Assembly (NCBI GenBank): GCA_947258805.1
Contig: CAMYJV010000193.1
Span: 1-9,755 of the forward strand
Direction of reading: 5' to 3'
From: an uncultured Gammaproteobacteria bacterium
GTDB lineage: Bacteria > Pseudomonadota > Gammaproteobacteria > GCA-2729495
Length of the DNA: 9,755 nt
Program-made: the position numbers and the translations under genes
In this document: positions 1 to 6,481 of the stretch, piece after piece
Position numbering within the stretch: the stretch's first letter is position 1
Layout of the letters: the number at the start of each line of letters is the position of its first letter
The notes under the pieces: generated by a model
Seen by the model: the letters and a program-made list of their open reading frames with translations, nothing else
Told to the model about the DNA's origin: nothing
Databases searched by the model: none

Positions 1-1
1 C

Positions 2-94
2 GTCACCCGCCCCGCCGGCAGCCAGTGCGATGTCGGTGCCGTAGAGAAGGTGAGCGATCTCGTTTTTATCGATGGATTCGAGAACACATTCTGA
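2..94 (+). CDS. C-terminus of a choice-of-anchor Q / parallel beta-helix surface protein (5' partial)
   Basis: The window opens inside a reading frame that runs from base 2 to a TGA at 92-94 and encodes 30 residues. It contains CDVGAVE followed by LVFIDGFENTF and the stop. A CD(I/V)GA(V/Y)E motif followed by a short (I/F)DGFE tail is a recurrent C-terminal signature of secreted parallel beta-helix or choice-of-anchor Q proteins in proteobacteria (recalled family knowledge, not searched here). The body of the protein lies upstream of the window, so length, signal peptide and substrate are unknown. A longer overlapping frame from about base 25 has arginine/tryptophan-rich, non-protein-like composition and was discarded. 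No terminator hairpin is evident after the stop. Confidence 0.6.
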   Translation, partial: VTRPAGSQCDVGAVEKVSDLVFIDGFENTF

Positions 95-198
95 ATCGTA
101 GATGGCTCAGTCTACCGTTAATGACTTTCCCTATAATGCGATGGCCGCAGGAACTTTTGACATCGGCATTGCGCCGCGGGCTTACCAATGATGATTGT

Positions 199-207
199 TG
201 CTATACA
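199..207 (+). promoter_or_regulatory. Possible extended -10 promoter for the amidotransferase gene
   Basis: TGC followed by TATACA at 202-207 resembles an extended -10 element (TGn-TATAAT), about 90 bases before the ATG at 296. No good -35 lies at the expected distance. A TTGACA at about 157-162 is too far upstream to pair with it. This is a weak call. Otherwise the 95-295 spacer shows nothing recognisable except the Shine-Dalgarno site next to the gene. Confidence 0.22.
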
Positions 208-295
208 CTGACGCCCTGGAGATGGCTTTTACTCCCTTGCGGGGCGTTTGAGACTCCACGGTTTTAACGAAGTTCAGGCTTTTGAGGGATAGACT

Positions 296-1108
296 ATGTG
301 TGAGTTATTCGCCATGTCCAGCTGCAGTGCGGTAACGGTTACATTCGCACTAAAAGAGTTCCAAATGCACGGTGGCAGGCATCATCTGAACGGCGACGGC
401 TGGGGGATGGCGTTTTATGACGGCGCGGACGCTCGGATTTTACGCGATACCTGTGCCGCTCGTGACAGCAGTTATTTCAATTTCATACGCGATCACAACA
501 TTCCCTCCCATTGCGTGATTTCCCATATCCGTCAGGCAACAGTGGGCGGCGTCGCGTTGCGCAATACGCAACCCTTTGTGCGTGAGTTATGGGGCCGGCT
601 GAATGGCTTCGCACACAACGGCGACCTCGAATTCGACTCGACCCCGGACGGGCCACTTGATTTTCAACCCATTGGCGAATCGGATTCGGAACTAGCATTC
701 TGCACGCTGTTGAGCCGGCTCAAACGCGCCACCGGCCAGCAGGGAAGTCCCCCCTCCCTTGATGAGCGCATTGCCCTGATTCGCGAATTTGCCAGAGAAT
801 TCAGGAACAAGGGCACTTTCAATTTTTTCTACTCTGACGGCGAGTTCCTGTTCGTGCACAGTCACCAGCGGACGCAGGAAGACGGAGTCAAACGGCCTCC
901 CGGACTCTATCTGCTCCAGCGGGAGGACCACCATCATGACCACGACCACCAAAAGGTTCATGGCCTCAGAATTCATAGCGAAAGTATCATTGACGATATG
1001 ACGCTGGCAGCCAGTGTGCCGCTGACGGATGAAGATTGGCAGCCGATGGCTTCAGGCGTGCTGGCCGTGCTGCGCGACGGCGTGGTGTTGGGGCTGTATG
1101 CGGACTGA
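296..1108 (+). CDS. yafJ: Class II glutamine amidotransferase, YafJ family
   Basis: A 270-residue protein, close to the ~255 residues usual for YafJ. It belongs to the Ntn-hydrolase glutaminase class, which releases ammonia from glutamine through an N-terminal cysteine. The protein begins Met-Cys-Glu-Leu-Phe, so removal of Met1 exposes the nucleophile Cys2. Other hallmarks are GDGWGM (residues 33-38), SHIRQAT (76-82) with the substrate-binding Arg79, and HNGD (107-110), whose Asn-Gly forms the oxyanion hole. The start is fixed by Cys2 and by GAGGGA at 284-289, six bases before the ATG. An unusual His/Asp cluster at 212-218 (HHHDHDH) lies in a probable surface loop and could bind metal (inference). 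There is no synthetase domain, so the acceptor of the ammonia is unknown, as for YafJ generally. It runs convergently with the BMC operon and is probably unrelated to it. Confidence 0.93.
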   Translation: MCELFAMSSCSAVTVTFALKEFQMHGGRHHLNGDGWGMAFYDGADARILRDTCAARDSSYFNFIRDHNIPSHCVISHIRQATVGGVALRNTQPFVRELWGRLNGFAHNGDLEFDSTPDGPLDFQPIGESDSELAFCTLLSRLKRATGQQGSPPSLDERIALIREFAREFRNKGTFNFFYSDGEFLFVHSHQRTQEDGVKRPPGLYLLQREDHHHDHDHQKVHGLRIHSESIIDDMTLAASVPLTDEDWQPMASGVLAVLRDGVVLGLYAD

Positions 1109-1227
1109 TCATGAGGAATTCTGTCGACCGGATGTCTAAAATAATCTTTCGAACGGACTCCCCAAGTATCCAAGTTCTCTAGAGTGTACTGATTTTTGTT
1201 CAATTCTAGTGCGCCATTTTTTTGGTT

Positions 1228-1262
1228 CTGAAAAGAAAAAGGCTCACGTAGTGCGTAAGCCT
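1228..1262 (-). terminator. Rho-independent terminator of the BMC operon
   Basis: On the - strand, AGGCT-TACG...CGTG-AGCCT folds into a stem of eight pairs with one mismatch and a five-base loop (1240-1262). It is followed directly by TTTTTCTTTT (about 1231-1240). It lies some 60 bases past the last BMC-P stop, which is the right place and polarity to end the operon. On the + strand there is only a weak T tract after the stem, so use as a terminator for the convergent amidotransferase gene is doubtful. Confidence 0.8.
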
Positions 1263-1275
1263 ATAATTCATATCG

Positions 1276-1305
1276 TGGTGATGGGTGGATTTGAACCCGC
1301 CCGTA
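1276..1305 (-). other. tRNA 3'-end-like fragment (T-loop and CCA-like end)
   Basis: Read on the - strand, the spacer between the last BMC-P gene and the terminator contains GGG-TTCAAAT-CC, the consensus T-loop of tRNAs, followed by ACCCATCACCA, which resembles an acceptor 3' end with CCA. The 5' half of a tRNA is absent, because coding sequence lies there. The T-stem pairs only partly (G/A and C/C mismatches), so this is not a functional tRNA. It could be a remnant of a tRNA-type attachment site, which would fit horizontal acquisition of the BMC operon. It could equally be chance resemblance. Confidence 0.3.
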
Positions 1306-1323
1306 CTCTTCGGCTTTCTTGAG

Positions 1324-1599
1324 TCAGCTCGATTCCAGCTCGACCGCATCCACAATGCCGACCACGACTGAACGCACCGGCGCTTTGCTGTCGTCCAGTA
1401 CCTGGCGAGCGCCGTTGCCCTCATCCAGGATCAGCACAGTCTCGCCCTTGCCGGCGCCGATAGCATCCAAAGCGATGACATAGCCACCCGTGGGTTTGCC
1501 GTTCAGGTCGAGCCGATCGGCAAGGAGCAGCTTGCGGCCATCGACGATGGGGTGATGGATGGTCGACACGACGCTGCCGGTGATGCGGCCGAGGATCAT
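1324..1599 (-). CDS. BMC-P vertex protein, EutN/CcmL family (copy 1, last gene of the operon)
   Basis: A 91-residue EutN/CcmL protein. These form pentamers that cap the vertices of microcompartment shells. It has the N-terminal MILGRITGSVVST strand, the KLLLAD strand, the ALDAIGAGKGE turn (about residues 43-53) and the C-terminal VVVGIVDAVEL strand. The open frame extends upstream to 1692, but those residues are Arg/Gly-rich and read through the neighbouring gene in another frame. The ATG at 1599 restores the family's usual start and overlaps the previous stop by one base (TGATG), so translation is probably coupled. It is the last gene before the terminator. It differs clearly in sequence from the adjacent BMC-P, consistent with several BMC-P paralogues occupying one shell. 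Confidence 0.92.
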   Translation of the reverse strand: MILGRITGSVVSTIHHPIVDGRKLLLADRLDLNGKPTGGYVIALDAIGAGKGETVLILDEGNGARQVLDDSKAPVRSVVVGIVDAVELESS

Positions 1600-1901
1600 C
1601 AGGCCGGGTCCTCGCGGGCCAGATCCTCCGGGGCGTAGTTCCTCACCTCGTCGACCAGACCGACGATAGCGTCGTCGACCGGAACGAACCACGGATCGAG
1701 TGCAAGCGAGGCCTCACGGCTGGCAACCCAATAGATCATCTGACCGGGTCCTGCCATGCGAGTGCCGTCGGCGCAGACGAGCGGCTCCCCTTCGGCTTGG
1801 CCCTCACGGTCGAGTGGCTGGATCCAGAGCAGCGGCGTGGCGGACAGCTCGTCCACCAGCATCGCTGGCACCACGGTGCCAATTACGCGTCCCAGGAGCA
1901 T
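1599..1901 (-). CDS. BMC-P vertex protein, EutN/CcmL family (copy 2)
   Basis: A 100-residue EutN/CcmL pentamer-forming shell protein. It begins MLLGRVIGTVVPAM, the usual beta-strand start, has a central segment with PLLWIQPLD, and ends with the DDAIVGLVDEV strand (about 76-86), followed by an acidic tail of about 14 residues not seen in copy 1. The normal GAGxGE turn is replaced by a GPGQM segment, so the loop lining the pentamer pore differs from the consensus. The start is supported by an AGGAGG Shine-Dalgarno site five bases upstream. The first 19 bases overlap the end of the BMC-T gene in another frame, and its own stop overlaps the next start, as expected within an operon. Confidence 0.9.
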   Translation of the reverse strand: MLLGRVIGTVVPAMLVDELSATPLLWIQPLDREGQAEGEPLVCADGTRMAGPGQMIYWVASREASLALDPWFVPVDDAIVGLVDEVRNYAPEDLAREDPA

Positions 1902-2530
1902 TCAACCTCCTCGGGATATTCAGCTGTGGCGGGTTCAAAGGCTGGGCAAGGACCGAAACGCGTGCCCTGGTCGAGGAGCGAGCGCAGGTCAGGATCGAGT
2001 CGTGGCAATAGTGTCCGGGCAAGAAGCTGGTCCCCGGCCCGATCGGCGCAAATATCGAGCGCGGTCTCGGCATCGGACAGATCGCCGCTCATCAACGCTA
2101 TTGCGTGCCCGCCCAGGTCATCGCCCAGCCGAACCTCGCACAGCATGACGGGGGTGCTCTTGACTGCGGCATCCACCGCGGCCAGCAGTGCGGGCGAAGA
2201 GTGTGTTTCCACCACCGCCAATGCATCGCCCACAAGTTCCCGGCGCTTGCCGAGAACCGCGTCATGCAGGTACGGGTGAACGTCGCCGAGGAATACACTG
2301 TCGCTCAGAGCGCGCTCGGCCTTACCCAGCTGCAATCCGGCCGCATAGGCCTCCTCGGTGCTGGCAACACTTCCCCCGACAAGGATCAGGAAACGACCCG
2401 GGTGGATCGTTCCGCACCGCAGTAATGCGATGGGCGACCGTTTGACCATGAGGTCACTCGCCAGCACGCCGGTGGCAATGGTGTCGAATTCCAGTAATGC
2501 GATGGCCCCGTGTCGTCTTTTTTTCTGCAC
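1883..2530 (-). CDS. BMC-T shell protein with two tandem BMC domains
   Basis: A 215-residue protein with two BMC folds, about residues 8-95 and 102-185. Such tandem proteins form pseudohexameric trimers that tile shell facets. Domain 1 shows the typical IALLEFDTIATGVLASD start and the segment IHPGRFLILVGGSV that lines the trimer pore. Domain 2 starts at ALAVVETHSSPALLAAVD. The start is GTG, six bases after a GAGG that overlaps the stop of the dehydrogenase gene. It resembles single-layer BMC-T proteins such as PduT. At the pore position where PduT carries its Fe-S cysteine (CPGK), this protein has His43 (HPGR), so an Fe-S cluster at that site is not expected (inference from alignment by eye). 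Cys39 is nearby. The last 19 bases overlap the downstream BMC-P gene. Confidence 0.88.
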   Translation of the reverse strand: MQKKRRHGAIALLEFDTIATGVLASDLMVKRSPIALLRCGTIHPGRFLILVGGSVASTEEAYAAGLQLGKAERALSDSVFLGDVHPYLHDAVLGKRRELVGDALAVVETHSSPALLAAVDAAVKSTPVMLCEVRLGDDLGGHAIALMSGDLSDAETALDICADRAGDQLLARTLLPRLDPDLRSLLDQGTRFGPCPAFEPATAEYPEEVECSWDA

Positions 2531-2538
2531 CGTGGGCC

Positions 2539-4062
2539 TCAGACGATCCGGAAGTGATCGACCAGGACGCAGCGCCGCAGCCGGCTGAAGGCGACCGGCC
2601 CGGTGAGGCCCTCCCCGGTTGGGCTGGCGATAGTGAAGCTGGAATGTCCTTCTCCCCCCTCACCCAAGCCGGCATAAAATGGGCCGTTCTTGGTGAAGAT
2701 GCTGGTATTGATGGTCCTCGCCATGCGGCTCAGCGCATCGATATCGCGCGAGTACATGCCAGCCGAGTGGCCGTAGCCGTGTTCGGCTTCCTTGGCCAGA
2801 GCGATGCCGGTATCCACATCGGGCACCGGGCTGACCGGTAGCACTGGCATCATCTGCTCGGTCCAGATCAGGGGGTGTTCGTTCGGCACGCGCGCTACCA
2901 GCAGCGGGGGATCGCCGGTACAAGCGATACCGGCCCGCGCGAGGATCTCGCGGGCATTCTTGCCGATGAGGTCCTTCTCGACCACCGCGTGCCGGCGAGG
3001 CCCGCGCTGCTCGCTGAAGATCGCTTCTTCCACCCGGTAAAGCTCGTCGTCCGTCAGAAGGTAAGCGCCGTGGCGGCCCATGTGCCGCAGTAGCTCCTCG
3101 ATAATGCTCTCGACGGCGAAGACTTCCTTCTCGTCGGTGCACACGATGTTGTTGTCGAACGAGGCGCCGGCAATGATGTTGCGGGCGGCGTGCCTGAGGT
3201 CGGCCGTCTGATCGACCACCACGGGCGGATTGCCGGGGCCCGCGCAGATGGCGCGTTTGCCGCTCGTCATCGCCTGGCGCACCACGCCGCTGCCGCCGGT
3301 TACGGCGAGCAGACGAACACCCGCGTGGCCCATAAGCTCCTGTGCGGATTCGATGGTCGGTTCGGCGACGGCGGTGACCAGGTTGGCCGGGCCGCCGCCG
3401 CGAATGACGGCGCGGTGCAGGAGGCGAATATTGGCCATGGAGCACCCGCGGGCGTTCGGGTGCACGTTGAAGACGACGCTGTTTCCCGCGGCGAGCATGG
3501 CGATGGTGTTGCAGATAATGGTGGAGGTTGGATTGGTCGTCGGCGTGATGGCGCCGATCACACCGTAGGGTGCATATTCGGTCAGCGTCAGGCCGTTATC
3601 CCCGGTCACCGCATGCGGCGTGAGCACCTCGGTGCCGGAGGTTTTGCGGGTGACCAGGCGGTTCTTGATCAGCTTGTGCTCCGCGCGCCCCAGGCCGGTT
3701 TCGTCATGTGCGTGGCGGGCCAGCGCCTTGGCATTGTCCAGCATCGACTCGCGAATAGAGGCGATGATCTTCTGCCGTCCTTCGAGCGACATGCCGTCGA
3801 GTTCACGGAAGGCAATGCCCGCCGCCTCAACGGCGTCGTCCACCGTGGCAAAAACCCCTTCGCCGAGCGTTTCACGGGGAGCAATAGAAGGGGCGATGAC
3901 CGGTGCGATGGGCGCTGCGGTGGTTTCCGCCGTGGTTACATTTGCCTCGGTGATATTGGATTGTGCAGCCGGTGGCGCCGAGAGGCGTTCGGCAAGGCGC
4001 GTGGCGATGATGTCGACCTGGCGGTCGCTGAGGAGGCCGGTGTTCCCGCCCACAGGGCTCAT
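2539..4062 (-). CDS. pduP: PduP-type CoA-acylating aldehyde dehydrogenase with N-terminal encapsulation peptide
   Basis: A 507-residue aldehyde dehydrogenase of the CoA-acylating PduP/EutE type (usually about 460). It would oxidise acetaldehyde to acetyl-CoA with NAD+ inside the shell. The catalytic cysteine is Cys308 in [12 protein letters not shown]. Other family segments are [13 protein letters not shown] (170-182), VTGGSGVV (254-261) and [12 protein letters not shown] (273-284). The extra length is N-terminal. Residues 11-28 ([18 protein letters not shown]) form an amphipathic helix, followed by an Ala/Pro/Thr-rich linker to about 62, which is the usual layout of a BMC encapsulation peptide. 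The ATG start overlaps the stop of the preceding BMC-P remnant (ATGA), with a GGGGGAG ribosome site nearby. With DeoC encoded upstream, acetaldehyde from deoxyribose-5-phosphate is the probable substrate. An alternative short-chain aldehyde cannot be excluded. Confidence 0.93.
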   Translation of the reverse strand: MSPVGGNTGLLSDRQVDIIATRLAERLSAPPAAQSNITEANVTTAETTAAPIAPVIAPSIAPRETLGEGVFATVDDAVEAAGIAFRELDGMSLEGRQKIIASIRESMLDNAKALARHAHDETGLGRAEHKLIKNRLVTRKTSGTEVLTPHAVTGDNGLTLTEYAPYGVIGAITPTTNPTSTIICNTIAMLAAGNSVVFNVHPNARGCSMANIRLLHRAVIRGGGPANLVTAVAEPTIESAQELMGHAGVRLLAVTGGSGVVRQAMTSGKRAICAGPGNPPVVVDQTADLRHAARNIIAGASFDNNIVCTDEKEVFAVESIIEELLRHMGRHGAYLLTDDELYRVEEAIFSEQRGPRRHAVVEKDLIGKNAREILARAGIACTGDPPLLVARVPNEHPLIWTEQMMPVLPVSPVPDVDTGIALAKEAEHGYGHSAGMYSRDIDALSRMARTINTSIFTKNGPFYAGLGEGGEGHSSFTIASPTGEGLTGPVAFSRLRRCVLVDHFRIV

Positions 4063-4184
4063 GCGTCAGTCTCCCCCTTCTTGTAGATCTCATCGCCTTC
4101 GATTTCCCAGCTGTCGACGATCGCCATGACCACCGCGTCTACCGGTTTGTGGTCAGTGCGCTCGGTCTGGCGGGCCGAGGAGCC
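4059..4184 (-). pseudogene. 3' remnant of a third BMC-P (EutN/CcmL) gene, joined out of frame to the BMC-H gene
   Basis: Translating the - strand in the frame starting at 4184 gives 41 residues ending at TGA 4061-4059. They include [20 protein letters not shown] and a tail with DEIYKKGE. This is the conserved C-terminal part of EutN/CcmL proteins (small GSSAR turn, PVDAxxxxIVD strand, then a Y-K tail). About the first 55 residues of a normal ~95-residue protein, and any start codon with a ribosome site, are missing. The fragment begins inside the 3' end of the BMC-H gene, in another frame, so BMC-H translation runs through it and stops at TAG 4141-4139. This fits a deletion that fused the BMC-H 3' end to the middle of a BMC-P gene. 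Its TGA still overlaps the dehydrogenase ATG (ATGA), the junction of the former intact gene. Residual expression would need frameshifting or an internal start at the ATG within VVMAIVD. Confidence 0.75.
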
Positions 4185-4468
4185 CGCGGCGGGTTGCGGC
4201 CCAGGGGGATCGCCATGTCGACACCGGTGTGGGGACGTGCGATCACATGCACGGCAACCACGTCGCCAACGCGGGCACCCGCGGTTTGTCCGGCGTCACA
4301 GGCCGCCCTGACGGCCGCGACGTCGCCGCGCACGACCGCGGTGGTGTAGCCGCCGCCCGTCTTTTCATAGGAGACGAGCTCGACCTTGGCCGCTTTGACC
4401 ATTGCGTCGGCCGCCTCCACCATGGCCGGAAAACTCCGGCATTCGATCATTCCCAGTGCTTCTGACAT
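4139..4468 (-). CDS. BMC-H hexameric shell protein with an altered C-terminal tail
   Basis: A 109-residue single BMC-domain protein, the main hexagonal facet tile. The start [23 protein letters not shown] is typical, [17 protein letters not shown] (26-41) contains the pore loop GGGY, and [13 protein letters not shown] and [10 protein letters not shown] (71-80) complete the fold. The conserved part ends at about IPLGR (87-91), where homologues stop after a few more residues. Here about 18 residues rich in Pro and Arg follow (from NPPRAPRP), read out of frame through the BMC-P remnant. That tail is therefore probably a product of the deletion rather than native sequence. The ATG is preceded by GAGGAG at eight bases. 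The gene lies between the two BMC-T genes, 48 bases after the upstream one. Confidence 0.92.
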   Translation of the reverse strand: MSEALGMIECRSFPAMVEAADAMVKAAKVELVSYEKTGGGYTTAVVRGDVAAVRAACDAGQTAGARVGDVVAVHVIARPHTGVDMAIPLGRNPPRAPRPARPSALTTNR

Positions 4469-4516
4469 TGCCTTGCTCCTCGCGAATCGAGCGCTCTCGC
4501 CCGGTTAATTCAATAA

Positions 4517-5155
4517 CTACGTGTCCTTTGTCCTGCCCTTGATGGTCTTACCCGTGACCGCCTCGATGGCCTGCGTTGCCGCTTCCTGGGCGACGACCAC
4601 GTCCCGTTCCTCGCCGCCGATATAGACGCGCCCGAAACTGCCGATGGCGCGTACTTCCAGGATGTTGATATCCGCCGCCTTTTCGGCCTCGTTGGCGGCC
4701 AGCGCGGCATAGGCGGCCGGCTCGACTTCGAGCACGAACAGGGTCTGGCCGGCCAGGATCATGTTGCCGTGCCGGAAACGGTTGATCAGCATGGTCTGGG
4801 TGTCTTCCAGGTGGCGCACCACCTGGTTGGCGACCACGCGCGGCTTGTGGCGGTCCTGTTCCCGCAGGCCCAGGTAGTCGAGCACCGCCTGCCCCGCCTG
4901 CCGGGTATCGGCCTGGCTTTCGGAATGCACTTCGAGCATGCCGTAGTGGCGCTCGACGATCTGCATGCCCGCCGTGACGTCCGTTGCCTTCAGCGCGACG
5001 TCGAGGATCTGATTGATCGCCATGCCGGGGGAAATTTCAACGAACAGGCTCGCCTGGCCCACCTTGGGCAGGTAGCCCTTGGAGATCGTCGCCTGGAAGG
5101 AGGCGAACTGCGGCTGCAGCGAGTCCAGAAATACGTAAGCTCTCAGATCGACCAT
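4517..5155 (-). CDS. BMC-T tandem-domain shell protein, CsoS1D-like type
   Basis: A 212-residue protein with two BMC domains, about 1-100 and 105-205. It begins MVDLRAYVFLDSLQPQFASF, with the SKGYLP and PGMAINQILDVALKATDV segments in domain 1. Domain 2 has NRFRHGNMILAGQTLFVLEVEPA and AANEAEKAADINI. The organisation (circularly permuted BMC folds with the FLDSLQPQ start) resembles the BMC-T proteins that stack as double-layered trimers with gated pores, such as CsoS1D and the larger Haliangium BMC-T proteins (recalled knowledge). Such a gated tile would be the route for phosphorylated sugars or CoA and NAD cofactors. The start follows GAGGAG at about nine bases, and the gene lies only 12 bases after the enzyme gene upstream. 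It differs in sequence from the other BMC-T of the operon. Confidence 0.9.
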   Translation of the reverse strand: MVDLRAYVFLDSLQPQFASFQATISKGYLPKVGQASLFVEISPGMAINQILDVALKATDVTAGMQIVERHYGMLEVHSESQADTRQAGQAVLDYLGLREQDRHKPRVVANQVVRHLEDTQTMLINRFRHGNMILAGQTLFVLEVEPAAYAALAANEAEKAADINILEVRAIGSFGRVYIGGEERDVVVAQEAATQAIEAVTGKTIKGRTKDT

Positions 5156-5167
5156 CGATAGAACTCC

Positions 5168-6481
5168 TCAAGCGCTGACGCTTGTTTCCTTTGCTTCCTG
5201 CACGATGCCAATGCTGGCGCTGGCGCCCAGGCGGGTGGCGCCCGCCTCGATCATGGCCCTGGCATCGCTGTAGGAACTGATTCCGCCGGAGGCCTTGACC
5301 TCCATGCCCGCGCCGCGCACGACTTCGGCCATCAGGGCCACATCGCTCGTGGTGGCGCCGCCGGTCGAGAAACCGGTGGATGTTTTGACGAAGTGGGCGC
5401 GGGCGGTGCGCGCCAGCTCCGAGGCGCGCCGCTTTTCCTCGTCGGTCAGCAGCGCGGTCTCAATAATCACCTTGCACAGTGCGTTGCCGTCGACGCATTC
5501 CTCTACCACGGCACGGATATCGCGCAGCACCAGGTTGTCATCGCCGCCTTTGAGCGCGCCGATGTTGATCACCATGTCGATCTCCTTGGCGCCGTTGCGG
5601 ATCGCGCGGCGCGCTTCCATGGCTTTGACCTGCGGCTCGTTGGCGCCGAGCGGGAAACCGACCACCGCGCAGGTGCACACGTCGCTGCCGCGCAGCAGGG
5701 AGGCCACCAGCGGCACCCAGGTGGGATTAACACAGACCGAGCGGAAATTGAATTCGAGGGCCTCGGCGCAGATCTTGCGAATCTGCTCCTCGGTCGAGTG
5801 GGGCCTGAGCAGGGTATGGTCGATGTAACGCGCCAGGTCCTCGGGAATCCGGCCCGGCCGCTCCCCGGAAGTGACGCTGGTCAGCCCGGTAGCGCCCAGG
5901 CGAATGAATTCACGGGCCAGCTCGGGCTCATCGCCCACAGCGGCGGCGTTTGGCTCCGTACCCGGCAGCGGGCCAATGATATCGTGCAGCCGGCTCACGA
6001 CCCGCTCGATGTCCTGGTCGGACAGATCGAAGCCGGCGGCCTGCTCGCCAAACATCGCAACCCGCTTCTTGTGGCGCGGTTCCGTGCACTCCGTGGCCAG
6101 CCAGACTTCGACGATCTGCTGCGCGAGCCCGGGCCCGATCATGCCGGCGCCCAGGGTCAATACGTTGGCGTCGTTGTGCTCGCGGCTGTTGCGCGCGCTG
6201 GAAATGTCATAGGCCAGCGCCGCCCGCACGCCGGGCACCTTGTTCGCGGCCATGCATGAACCGATGCCGGCGCCGTCGATCATGATGCCAACGTCCGCTG
6301 TACCCAGTGCTACGGCATTTGCGACCGCCTTTGCGAAGACCGGGTAGTCGACAGCTTCACGGGATGAAGTACCCATGTCCTCCACCTGATGCCCAATCTT
6401 CCGTAAATGGGCTGCCAGCCCGGCTTTGAGGTCGAAGCCACCGTGATCGGCGCCGAGCGCGATTTTTTTCGGGCTAATCAT
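5168..6481 (-). CDS. deoC: Fusion enzyme: RpiB-type sugar-phosphate isomerase + encapsulation-like linker + deoxyribose-phosphate aldolase (DeoC)
   Basis: A 437-residue fusion. Residues 1 to about 143 are an RpiB/LacAB-type isomerase: [28 protein letters not shown] and [15 protein letters not shown] with the ring-opening His102. The usual catalytic Cys of CGTGIG is Asp69 here (DGAGIG). Residues about 213-435 are a complete class I deoxyribose-5-phosphate aldolase: [18 protein letters not shown] with Asp302, VKTSTGF with Schiff-base Lys366, and VKASGGI with Lys396. The linker holds [18 protein letters not shown] (153-170), very like the dehydrogenase's N-terminal peptide. DeoC splits deoxyribose-5-phosphate into glyceraldehyde-3-phosphate and acetaldehyde. 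The RpiB half may act on another pentose phosphate. The ATG at 6481 overlaps the regulator's stop (ATGA). A TTG two codons earlier is possible but less likely. Confidence 0.93.
   Translation of the reverse strand: MISPKKIALGADHGGFDLKAGLAAHLRKIGHQVEDMGTSSREAVDYPVFAKAVANAVALGTADVGIMIDGAGIGSCMAANKVPGVRAALAYDISSARNSREHNDANVLTLGAGMIGPGLAQQIVEVWLATECTEPRHKKRVAMFGEQAAGFDLSDQDIERVVSRLHDIIGPLPGTEPNAAAVGDEPELAREFIRLGATGLTSVTSGERPGRIPEDLARYIDHTLLRPHSTEEQIRKICAEALEFNFRSVCVNPTWVPLVASLLRGSDVCTCAVVGFPLGANEPQVKAMEARRAIRNGAKEIDMVINIGALKGGDDNLVLRDIRAVVEECVDGNALCKVIIETALLTDEEKRRASELARTARAHFVKTSTGFSTGGATTSDVALMAEVVRGAGMEVKASGGISSYSDARAMIEAGATRLGASASIGIVQEAKETSVSA

Noticed and set aside
25..267. 80-residue + strand frame before the amidotransferase
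   Set aside because: Arg/Trp-rich, without a ribosome site. The true coding signal at the left edge is the other frame ending at 94.
2421..2505. 13-bp direct repeat AGTAATGCGATGG, 72 bases apart (24 codons), with a related copy near 134-146
   Set aside because: Inside the BMC-T gene both copies encode the IALL strand of the first BMC domain. The third similarity is expected by chance in 10 kb.
2660..3445. 261-residue - strand frame rich in Arg, Ser and Gly
   Set aside because: Alternate frame of the dehydrogenase gene with low-complexity Arg-rich sequence.
3190..4086. 298-residue open frame on the + strand
   Set aside because: It lies antisense to the dehydrogenase gene, matches no recognisable fold and is explained by GC-rich codon bias of the real gene.
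5393..6259. 288-residue open frame on the + strand
   Set aside because: Antisense shadow of the RpiB-DeoC gene, with His/Ala/Gln-rich composition and no ribosome site.
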